From positions 1 through 43,107 of the forward strand of contig CAMHST010000020.1 in NCBI GenBank assembly GCA_946187865.1: DNA of 43,107 nt, read 5' to 3'. Shown piece by piece: positions 16,500 through 23,394 of the stretch. The notes under the pieces were generated by a model. It was not told the DNA's origin and searched no databases. It saw only the letters and a list, made by a program, of their open reading frames with translations. The DNA comes from an uncultured Bacteroidales bacterium (GTDB taxonomy: Bacteria > Bacteroidota > Bacteroidia > Bacteroidales > UBA932). Within the stretch, counting starts at the first letter, position 1; each line of letters opens with the position of its first letter. A program made the translations under genes and the position numbers.

Positions 16500-17128
16500 T
16501 CCAGCATTTCCCGGATTTTGGGAACGAGCAGATCCCGCACATACTCCTCTTCCATGAAATGGGTCCCTTCGTATTCCTGATAAGTGTCTTTGCCGAAGAG
16601 GTCCTCCCACATGCCCACCTGCACCACGCCGGAGCGCTTGTAGTGGTCCATGGTGCCGAAGAAGGCATAGAACGGCAGGCCGGCCTCCAGGTCCTTTCCG
16701 GCCTGCGCCTGCGCTTTCTCCCAGTGCGGCCCGTATTTTTGCAGGACCGAAGGGCGGAACAGCAGCGGCTGACGGTCTCCCGCCTTCACGGGAAAGCGCC
16801 GGTGAAGGTACCATCGGCCCAGGGCGAAACGGGACACCGGGACCAGCTTCACCAGAAGCGCCGGCGCCCCCAGCGACGGAGAGACGAACAGGTGCGGGAC
16901 GCCCCCCACCCGGAGCGCCTGGATGGCGCCCAGGGACTCACCGATAACCAGGGCGGGCCTGAGTTCCCGCACCCAAGACGCGATCTGGGAAGCCCCCTGG
17001 TCCGGGTCGAAACTGTATGTGCGGACAATCACCCGGACGGGTGAATCTGCGAAAAACCGGGAGAGCAGGCCGGGGATCCGGCTGTCGCCGCCGCCCCCCA
17101 TTCCGTGAATGTAAAGTACGTTGGACAT
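16487..17128 (-). CDS. Small alpha/beta hydrolase (YqiA-like esterase), 213 aa
   Basis: The N-terminus NVLYIHGMGGGGDSR supplies the first strand and an oxyanion loop; GESLGAIQAL is a nucleophile elbow (GxSxG with Ser); a later TMDHYKRSG and EGTHFMEEE likely supply the acid and histidine. The length and order fit the UPF0227/YqiA type of small cytoplasmic esterase. The substrate is unknown. The start at 17128 is chosen over 17155 because a perfect -7 box (TAATTTTG, 17137-17144) would lie inside the longer form; the leader would then be only a few bases. It is the first gene of the leftward run that continues to the ClC gene. Confidence 0.85.
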   Translation of the reverse strand: MSNVLYIHGMGGGGDSRIPGLLSRFFADSPVRVIVRTYSFDPDQGASQIASWVRELRPALVIGESLGAIQALRVGGVPHLFVSPSLGAPALLVKLVPVSRFALGRWYLHRRFPVKAGDRQPLLFRPSVLQKYGPHWEKAQAQAGKDLEAGLPFYAFFGTMDHYKRSGVVQVGMWEDLFGKDTYQEYEGTHFMEEEYVRDLLVPKIREMLELQK

Positions 17129-17132
17129 AGCG

Positions 17133-17164
17133 TTTGCAAAATTACAATAAAACATTTAATTTTG
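17133..17164 (+). promoter_or_regulatory. Promoter of the C1 peptidase - pssA - GH25 - S9 run
   Basis: TTTG (17133-17136), 20 bp, TAATTTTG (17157-17164), a full match to both consensus boxes. The -33 box directly abuts the -7 box of the opposite-strand esterase promoter. Confidence 0.8.
17137..17144 (-). promoter_or_regulatory. -7 element of the esterase gene
   Basis: TAATTTTG on the minus strand, perfect match, 8 bp before the ATG at 17128. No TTTG at the expected -33 position. It is interleaved with the divergent promoter above, so the two polymerases would compete. Confidence 0.6.
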
Positions 17165-17198
17165 TGGGACAGGCTTGAAAATCTTAAAACACCCTGAT

Positions 17199-18398
17199 AT
17201 GAACAAACCCTGCATCCTTGCGGCTGTCCTGGCCGCCACCCTCGGAGCCGGCCTGGTCCAGGCACAGAACGCTCCCGCCGTAAAACCGGAAGACTACCAG
17301 TTCACCATCGTGAAGGAGAATCCCATCACTTCCATCAAAAACCAGAACCGCAGCGGCACCTGCTGGTGCTTCAGCGCCCTGTCTTTCCTGGAGTCCGAAG
17401 CCATCAAGGCCAAGGGCATCAAAGACCCCGCCCTGTATCCGGACTTCTCGGAGATGTTCGTCGTGCGCAAGGCCTACTATGACCGTTCCCTGAAATATGT
17501 GCGCCTGGACGGGAAACTGCAGTACGGCGCCGGGTCGGATTTCGGCGATGTGCTGGACGTGGCCCGCAATTACGGCCTGGTTCCCCAGAGCGCCTATTCC
17601 GGCCTGCAGTACGGCTACGACCTTCCGGTACAGGCGGAACTGGACGCCGTGCTCAAGGGCTACGTAGACGCCGTGGTCAAGAACCCCAACCGCAAGCTCA
17701 CCCCCGTCTGGCCCAAGGGTGTCAATGGCATCCTGGACGCCTATATGGGAGAAATCCCGGCAGAATTCACCGTGAACGGTGTCCGATACACCCCGGAGAG
17801 CTACCGCGACGCACAGGGGCTGAACATGGACGACTATGTCGGCTTCACCTCCTTCACCCATCACCCCTTCTACACCTCCTTTGCCATCGAGGTGCAGGAC
17901 AACTGGCGCTGGACCCCTTCCTGGAACCTCCCGCTGGACGAGTTCATGGCCATCATCGACAACGCCATTGAGAACGGTTACACCGTAGCCTGGGGCGGAG
18001 ACGTCTCCGAGGCCGGTTTCACCCGCAACGGCCTGGCCATCCTGGTAGACCAGGAAGCCGCCGTCACCACCGGCTCCGACCAGGAGCGCTGGGTGGGCAA
18101 GGACGACACCAAGCAGGCCGCCCCCAAGGTGGTGAAGGAAATCGAGGTGACCCAGGAGAACCGCCAGCTGTGGTTCGACGAGAAAACCTCCACGGACGAC
18201 CACGGCATGCACCTTTACGGCATCGCCAAGGACCAGAACGGCAACAAGTACTACCTGATCAAGAACTCCTGGGGAGAGACCGGTGCCTATAAGGGTATCT
18301 GGTACATGTCCGAGAACTTCGTCAAGGGCAAGACCCTGAACTTCGTCGTAAACAAGAACGCCGTTCCCAAGGATATCCGCAAGAAGCTGGGCATCTAA
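17199..18398 (+). CDS. Exported C1-family peptidase, bleomycin-hydrolase type
   Basis: A 399-aa papain-like cysteine peptidase of the C1B group. A signal peptide (about 22 residues, ending AQ) sends it to the periplasm, unlike the cytoplasmic yeast and Lactobacillus enzymes. The catalytic triad is visible: Cys55 in NRSGTCWCFS with the preceding Gln (NQNRSG) as oxyanion residue, His338 in HGMHLYGIA, and Asn356 in LIKNSWGE. It would have aminopeptidase or bleomycin-hydrolase-like activity on peptides. Start MNKPC at 17199 puts the signal sequence at the very N-terminus; the frame is open 8 codons further but without conserved sequence. First gene of a rightward run, 3 bp before pssA. Confidence 0.92.
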   Translation: MNKPCILAAVLAATLGAGLVQAQNAPAVKPEDYQFTIVKENPITSIKNQNRSGTCWCFSALSFLESEAIKAKGIKDPALYPDFSEMFVVRKAYYDRSLKYVRLDGKLQYGAGSDFGDVLDVARNYGLVPQSAYSGLQYGYDLPVQAELDAVLKGYVDAVVKNPNRKLTPVWPKGVNGILDAYMGEIPAEFTVNGVRYTPESYRDAQGLNMDDYVGFTSFTHHPFYTSFAIEVQDNWRWTPSWNLPLDEFMAIIDNAIENGYTVAWGGDVSEAGFTRNGLAILVDQEAAVTTGSDQERWVGKDDTKQAAPKVVKEIEVTQENRQLWFDEKTSTDDHGMHLYGIAKDQNGNKYYLIKNSWGETGAYKGIWYMSENFVKGKTLNFVVNKNAVPKDIRKKLGI

Positions 18399-18401
18399 AC
18401 G

Positions 18402-19142
18402 ATGGCGTTGAAAAAGCATATTCCCAACATGATCACTTCCATGAACCTCCTCTCGGGGGCCATGGGAGTGATTTTCACCCTCCAGCACCGTCCGGACATC
18501 GCCTTTGCATGCATGATCGCAGCCGCCGTCTTCGACTTCTGCGACGGCCTGGCGGCCCGGCTGCTGGGAGCCTACTCGGATATCGGCAAAGAGCTGGATT
18601 CGCTCTGCGACATGGTCAGCTTCGGCCTGCTGCCCGCCCTGATGCTGGTAGAGACCATGCAGCGGCTGGGCGGTCCTTCCTGGATCAGCTATGTTCCCCT
18701 TTTCCTGGCGGTAATGAGCGCATTCAGGCTGGCCAAATTCAACATCGACGAGCGCCAGGGAACGGATTTCCTGGGCGTAGCCACCCCTACGGCCGCCATG
18801 ATCTGCGGCGCGCTGTGCTGCTATGCCTTCGTCACGCCCGGCTCCCTGCTTGCCGCCTGGGCGGAAGCCCCCTGGTTCGTGCCCACGCTGAGCGTGCTGC
18901 TGGGCGTACTGCTGGTGAGTGAGATTCCCATGTTCGGGATGAAAGTCAAGCCCGGGCACAAGCTGCTGGACGGAAAGCGGATTTGCTTCCTGGCGCTATG
19001 CGCCGGAGTCCTCCTTGCCGTAGTGCTCACGGGGCGGCACATCAGCCTGGCCGTATTCGGCATCTTTGTCATCTATATCCTGGAAAACCTGGCCATTCAC
19101 GATGCCGCCGTCCTCAAAGGGTACGCCCACCCCAAAAAGTAA
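18402..19142 (+). CDS. pssA: CDP-diacylglycerol-serine O-phosphatidyltransferase
   Basis: A 246-aa membrane enzyme making phosphatidylserine, precursor of phosphatidylethanolamine. The CDP-alcohol phosphotransferase signature (DGxxARxxxxxxxxGxxxDxxxD) is complete in FDFCDGLAARLLGAYSDIGK followed by ELDSLCD, with all four aspartates. Six to eight hydrophobic segments are visible. It resembles the Bacillus-type PssA. It starts 3 bp after the C1 peptidase and overlaps the GH25 gene by 41 bp, so all are one operon. The matching decarboxylase gene (psd) is not in this window. Confidence 0.93.
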   Translation: MALKKHIPNMITSMNLLSGAMGVIFTLQHRPDIAFACMIAAAVFDFCDGLAARLLGAYSDIGKELDSLCDMVSFGLLPALMLVETMQRLGGPSWISYVPLFLAVMSAFRLAKFNIDERQGTDFLGVATPTAAMICGALCCYAFVTPGSLLAAWAEAPWFVPTLSVLLGVLLVSEIPMFGMKVKPGHKLLDGKRICFLALCAGVLLAVVLTGRHISLAVFGIFVIYILENLAIHDAAVLKGYAHPKK

Positions 19143-19944
19143 ACCGGCACAAAGGAAAACTCTCCGAAAGCCCGCTTCTTCCAAACGGAAGCGGAAGCAG
19201 CGGAAACTGAACCTGCCCTGGTGGAGCGTGGCCGCCGCCATCGCCGCCGTCGTCCTGGCGGTGTCGCTTCCCTACTGGATTGCCACGGCCGACCACAGCG
19301 TAGGGGCCCCCGTGCCGGAAGGTGGTTATCGGCATTACGCCGTGGACCTGTCCCATCACAACAAAGACATCCAGTGGGATTCGCTCCGGATTGTGATAGA
19401 CCGGCAGGGCCGCACCAGCAAAGACATCCTCCGCTCGCGGGAGATCCTCCCCGTGTCCCAGGTTTTTCTGAAGGCCACGGAGGGCGAGTCCATGAAGGAC
19501 GACCGCTTCGACGAATACTGGGCCCAGGCAGCCCGGGTTGGGATTCCCCGGGGCGCCTACCACTTTTTCCGCACCTCCAAAGACCCGCTCCTGCAGGCGC
19601 AGAACTTTATATCGGCCGTGACGCTCACCCACGCAGACCTGCCTCCCGTGCTGGACGTGGAGACCATCCACAGCGGCTGCACCCCGGAAGAGCTCAACCG
19701 GAAAGCCCTGACCTGGCTCAAGACGGTGGAAGCCCATTACGGGCGCAAACCCATGGTATATACGAACGACAAATTCGCGCTGGACATTTTGTCCGAAGAC
19801 ATCACCGGGCACTACCCCCTGTGGATAGCCCGGTACAACAGCGCTCCTCCCCGCACCTCCGGCTGGAGCAGATGGCAATTCTCTGACAAAGCCGTCGTAT
19901 ACGGCATCAGAGGCTATGTAGATTTATCTGTCATTCAAAAGTAG
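19102..19944 (+). CDS. Membrane-anchored GH25 lysozyme (muramidase)
   Basis: A 280-aa protein: a very basic N-terminus (residues 1-37, many Lys/Arg), one membrane helix at about 40-60, then a GH25 domain from about 75 to the end. Catalytic residues fit the family: Asp82 in HYAVDLSHHN and the DxE pair Asp185/Glu187 in PPVLDVET; WIARYNS and WSRWQFSD are typical C-terminal strands. It would cleave the MurNAc-GlcNAc bond of peptidoglycan from the outer face of the inner membrane. Start: ATG at 19102 overlaps pssA by 41 bp; another ATG at 19066 would overlap more. It precedes the S9 gene by 2 bp. Confidence 0.9.
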   Translation: MPPSSKGTPTPKSKPAQRKTLRKPASSKRKRKQRKLNLPWWSVAAAIAAVVLAVSLPYWIATADHSVGAPVPEGGYRHYAVDLSHHNKDIQWDSLRIVIDRQGRTSKDILRSREILPVSQVFLKATEGESMKDDRFDEYWAQAARVGIPRGAYHFFRTSKDPLLQAQNFISAVTLTHADLPPVLDVETIHSGCTPEELNRKALTWLKTVEAHYGRKPMVYTNDKFALDILSEDITGHYPLWIARYNSAPPRTSGWSRWQFSDKAVVYGIRGYVDLSVIQK

Positions 19945-19946
19945 AT

Positions 19947-22700
19947 ATGAAAAAAATCCTCCTTCTGGCCGGCCTCCTGACTGTTTCCGGGCTGGCCTCG
20001 GCCCAAAAGAAACCGCTGGACCACACGGTCTATGACAGCTGGCAAAGCGTTGGGGCTACGTCCATCTCCCCGAAAGGAAACGTCATCAGTTACGAAGTGA
20101 ACCCGCAGGAGGGCGACGGAATGCTCACCTTCCGCGTCTTGGGCAAAAAAGGCCGGGTGATTGAGATTGAGCGGGGCTACCAGGCCCGCATCCTGGACAG
20201 CGAGACCCACGCCGTGTGCCTGATCAAGCCGGAATTCGCCAAGACCCGCCAGGCCCGTATCGACAAGAAAAAACCGGACGACATGCCCCAGGACTCCCTG
20301 GCGGTGATAGACCTCCGGAGCGGAGCCGTCACCAAGTTCGCCCAGGTCAAAGGATACAAGATGGCGAAATACGCCACGGACGCTTTCGCCTTCGTGTCGG
20401 CCGACACCACCTTCCTGCACAAGGAAGACCGCAAGAAGAAAGACCGCCTGGGCAATCCGCTGGTAGTTTACCACTTTGCCGATGCACACCTGGATACCTT
20501 GCAGCAGGTGGAGCAGTACCAGTTCTCCAAGGACGGCAATACGCTGGCCCTGGTGCGTAAAGTGGGCAAGAAAGTGTTCGGGACCGGCTTTTTCGATGTG
20601 GCCCGGTGCGAGACCCGCTTCCTTCCGGACAGCGCCCGCTGGATCTCCCTTCCCCAGTTCGACGAGAACGGGACCCAAGTCCTTTTCCTGACCGCGCAGG
20701 ACACCCTTTCCAGTGGCAGCAAACATGCCTCGCTGCAGCGCTACTCCCTCTCGGACGGCTCGCTGAAGACCCTGGTCACGGCGGAGCAGGCCGGCCGCAT
20801 TCACAAAGGTTGGGGCCTCACGGAAAACAGCTCCGCCTCTTTCAGCCACGACGGCAGGCGCTTTTTCACCAGCGTCCAGGAATACATGCCGCCCAAGGAC
20901 ACCACCCTGGTTCCCTTTGAAACGCCGGGGCTGGACATCTGGAATTGGGACGCCCAGCAGCTTCCGCCGGTGGTGAAGGTGAACCGGGCCCGCGAAGCGG
21001 CATTCACTTTCCCGGCCGAGGTCCTGCCCGGCGGGGAACTGCGGCTGCTCAACGACCAGCGCGCCGCCCGTTTCTCCCTGGGCAACCGGGGAGACTCCCC
21101 GTATGCGCTCCGCGTGGTCACCGACGACCCGATCGCCCAGCAGTGGACCTATGAAGGCAGCGTGAGCGTACTGCTGGACACCCCGGAAGGCACCCGCACC
21201 GTAGTCAAGGGACAGGTGGGGAACCCTTCCCTGTCTCCCCTGGCCCGTTACGTGGTATGGTGGGACCCCGCCGACAGAGGCTGGAAATGCTATGACATCG
21301 CATCGGCCGACACAAAGAGCCTCTTCCCCGACGCCCAGGTGGCTCTCTGGGACGAGGAAGACGACCACCCCGCCCTTCCCAGCCCCTACGGCCTGGGCGG
21401 ATGGCTGGAAGAGGACCGCGCCCTGCTGATGTATGACCGCTACGACATCTGGAAAGTCCCCGTAGACGGCAGCGCGCCCGTACGCCTGACCGCCGGCCGG
21501 GAGCAAGGCGTCACCTACCGCTACCTGAACCTGAAAGACCGCGAGGAAGAGCGCCACGTGAAAGCGGACGAAACCCTTCTTCTGACCCTGTTCGACAACG
21601 CCACCAAGGAAAACGGCCTGGCCAGCGTGCAGCTTTCCAAGCCGGAGAAGACCTTCCGGACGCTGGTGCGGGGCGGCTACACCTGGAGCGGCGTAAAAAA
21701 GGCCCGGGAGGCCGATGCCTACACCTACCTGAAAGGGAACTTCAACCTGCCCATGGATGTGCACTATACCCGCACCCTGGGCAAGGACGAGCAGAAATAC
21801 ACGGCCATCAATCCCCAGATGGCAGACTACAACTGGGGCACGGTGGAGCTGTACCACTGGTATGCCTACGACGGCACCAAGCTGGACGGCCTGCTGTACA
21901 AGCCCGAGAACCTGGACCAGAGCAAGAAGTATCCCGTGATGATCTACTTCTACGAGAAGAGCTCGGAAACCCTGTACAACCACATCCAGGTGCAGCCCAG
22001 CTGGTCCATCATCAACATCGCGTTCTATGTGTCAAGGGGTTACGTAGTCTTTGTCCCGGACATCGTGTACACCTCCGGACTGCCGGGCGAGAGCGCCTAC
22101 AACTGCATTGTAAGCGGAGCCGAATCCCTTACCCGTTTCCCCTGGATCGACAAGGAGAACATGGCCATCCAGGGCCAGAGCTGGGGCGGTTACCAGGTAG
22201 CCTACCTGATTACCCGCACGGGCATGTTCAAGGCCGCCGGAGCCGGTGCCCCGGTGAGCAACATGACCTCGGCCTACGGCGGCATCCGCTGGGAATCCGG
22301 CAGTTCCAGACAAGGGCAGTACGAGGAGGGGCAGAGCCGGATTGGCCGGAACCTCTGGGACGGCCTGGACCTGTATCTGGAGAACAGCGCCCTGTTCAAG
22401 CTCCCGAACGTGACCACGCCGGTACTGATCATGCACAACGATGCCGACGGCGCCGTTCCGTGGTATCAGGGTATCGAGATGTTCATGGGCCTGCGCCGGC
22501 TGGGGAAACCCGCCTGGCTGCTGGAATACAATGACGAGGCCCACAACCTCCGGGAGCGCCGCAACCGCAAAGACCTCACCATCCGCCTGCAGCAGTTCTT
22601 CGACCATTACCTGAAAGGTGAGCCCGCTCCGGCCTGGATGACCGACGGCGTGCCCACCTTGAAGAAAGACTGGTACTTCGGCTATGAACTGCCGGAATAG
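19947..22700 (+). CDS. Exported S9 family prolyl oligopeptidase-like peptidase
   Basis: A 917-aa peptidase with signal peptide MKKILLLAGLLTVSGLASAQ. Residues about 25-620 form a degenerate beta-propeller; residues about 640-900 are the alpha/beta hydrolase. The catalytic triad is Ser745 in IQGQSWGGYQ, Asp834 in HNDADGAVPW and His866 in DEAHNLRERRN. The length and layout match large periplasmic S9 peptidases of Bacteroidota, close to glutamyl- or prolyl-peptidase groups; the specificity is not readable. Last gene of the operon started at 17199; it ends 3 bp from the convergent rubrerythrin gene, and a 6-bp hairpin spans the two stop codons. Confidence 0.92.
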   Translation: MKKILLLAGLLTVSGLASAQKKPLDHTVYDSWQSVGATSISPKGNVISYEVNPQEGDGMLTFRVLGKKGRVIEIERGYQARILDSETHAVCLIKPEFAKTRQARIDKKKPDDMPQDSLAVIDLRSGAVTKFAQVKGYKMAKYATDAFAFVSADTTFLHKEDRKKKDRLGNPLVVYHFADAHLDTLQQVEQYQFSKDGNTLALVRKVGKKVFGTGFFDVARCETRFLPDSARWISLPQFDENGTQVLFLTAQDTLSSGSKHASLQRYSLSDGSLKTLVTAEQAGRIHKGWGLTENSSASFSHDGRRFFTSVQEYMPPKDTTLVPFETPGLDIWNWDAQQLPPVVKVNRAREAAFTFPAEVLPGGELRLLNDQRAARFSLGNRGDSPYALRVVTDDPIAQQWTYEGSVSVLLDTPEGTRTVVKGQVGNPSLSPLARYVVWWDPADRGWKCYDIASADTKSLFPDAQVALWDEEDDHPALPSPYGLGGWLEEDRALLMYDRYDIWKVPVDGSAPVRLTAGREQGVTYRYLNLKDREEERHVKADETLLLTLFDNATKENGLASVQLSKPEKTFRTLVRGGYTWSGVKKAREADAYTYLKGNFNLPMDVHYTRTLGKDEQKYTAINPQMADYNWGTVELYHWYAYDGTKLDGLLYKPENLDQSKKYPVMIYFYEKSSETLYNHIQVQPSWSIINIAFYVSRGYVVFVPDIVYTSGLPGESAYNCIVSGAESLTRFPWIDKENMAIQGQSWGGYQVAYLITRTGMFKAAGAGAPVSNMTSAYGGIRWESGSSRQGQYEEGQSRIGRNLWDGLDLYLENSALFKLPNVTTPVLIMHNDADGAVPWYQGIEMFMGLRRLGKPAWLLEYNDEAHNLRERRNRKDLTIRLQQFFDHYLKGEPAPAWMTDGVPTLKKDWYFGYELPE

Positions 22701-22710
22701 GCTTTATTCC
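22694..22710. terminator. Small bidirectional hairpin spanning convergent stop codons
   Basis: GGAATA (22694-22699) and TATTCC (22705-22710) pair around a 5-nt loop and include both the S9 stop (22698-22700) and the rubrerythrin stop (22704-22706). No U-tract follows, so its strength is doubtful. Confidence 0.3.
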
Positions 22711-23258
22711 CCGAAGAACCGTTTGTAAAGACCCAGGAAGCCTGCCCCGTGGCGGGCTTCGTCTTTTGCCATCTCATGCACGGTGTCGTGGATGGCGTCA
22801 TAGCCCAGCTGCTTGGCTTTCAGGGCGGTGGCCAGCTTGCCCTCGCAGGCGCCGGCCTCTGCCTCGTAGCGCTTCTTGAGGTTGGTCTTGGTGTCCCAGA
22901 CCACCTCTCCCAGGAGCTCTGCGAACTTGGCGGCGTGCTCCGCCTCTTCGAAGGCATAGCGCTTGAAGGCTTCTGCGATTTCCGGATAGCCTTCACGCTC
23001 TGCCTGGCGGCTCATGGCCAGGTACATGCCCACTTCCGTGCATTCCCCTTTGAAGTCGCTCTGGAGATTGGCCCAGATTTCCGGATCGCAGCCCTTGGCT
23101 ACACCCAGCTCATGTTCGCAGGCCCACTTGGCCTTGCCGGCCTCTTCCTTTACCTCTACAAACTTTTCTGCCTTGGCGTGGCAAACGGGGCACTCTGCAG
23201 GAGGGTTTTCACCTTCGTACACATAGCCGCATACGAGGCATCTGAATTTCTTTTTCAT
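22704..23258 (-). CDS. Rubredoxin-rubrerythrin, reverse-type (NADH peroxidase)
   Basis: A 184-aa protein with the rubredoxin iron site first ([10 protein letters not shown] and CPVCHAK, residues about 7-27) and the di-iron rubrerythrin four-helix domain after (EMxx-type ligands in [19 protein letters not shown] and [11 protein letters not shown]). This order is the reverse of classical rubrerythrin and matches clostridial reverse rubrerythrin/NADH peroxidase, which reduces hydrogen peroxide in anaerobes. It is cytoplasmic and monocistronic, with its own promoter and a 60-nt leader. Fits an anaerobic lifestyle together with the methionine sulfoxide reductase above. Confidence 0.92.
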   Translation of the reverse strand: MKKKFRCLVCGYVYEGENPPAECPVCHAKAEKFVEVKEEAGKAKWACEHELGVAKGCDPEIWANLQSDFKGECTEVGMYLAMSRQAEREGYPEIAEAFKRYAFEEAEHAAKFAELLGEVVWDTKTNLKKRYEAEAGACEGKLATALKAKQLGYDAIHDTVHEMAKDEARHGAGFLGLYKRFFGE

Positions 23259-23326
23259 CGTTCGGTCCTTTTAATTATCAGTAATAGTTGTTATTTGGAA
23301 TTTTTCTAAAATAAACATTCCATTTG

Positions 23327-23334
23327 CAAATATA
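23327..23334 (-). promoter_or_regulatory. -7 element of rubrerythrin
   Basis: TATATTTG on the minus strand, a perfect TAnnTTTG match, giving a leader of about 62 nt before the ATG at 23258. No TTTG at -33. The leader is A/T-rich and shows no clear hairpin. Confidence 0.6.
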
Positions 23335-23394
23335 ATGATTTATTCCGGAAAAATTGTTAATTTAGCAAACAATCCTCTATTTGCCGCGGAAAAC

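Noticed and set aside
19935..21983. 682-codon frame opposite the S9 peptidase
   Set aside because: Shadow frame; the plus strand has signal peptide and catalytic triad.
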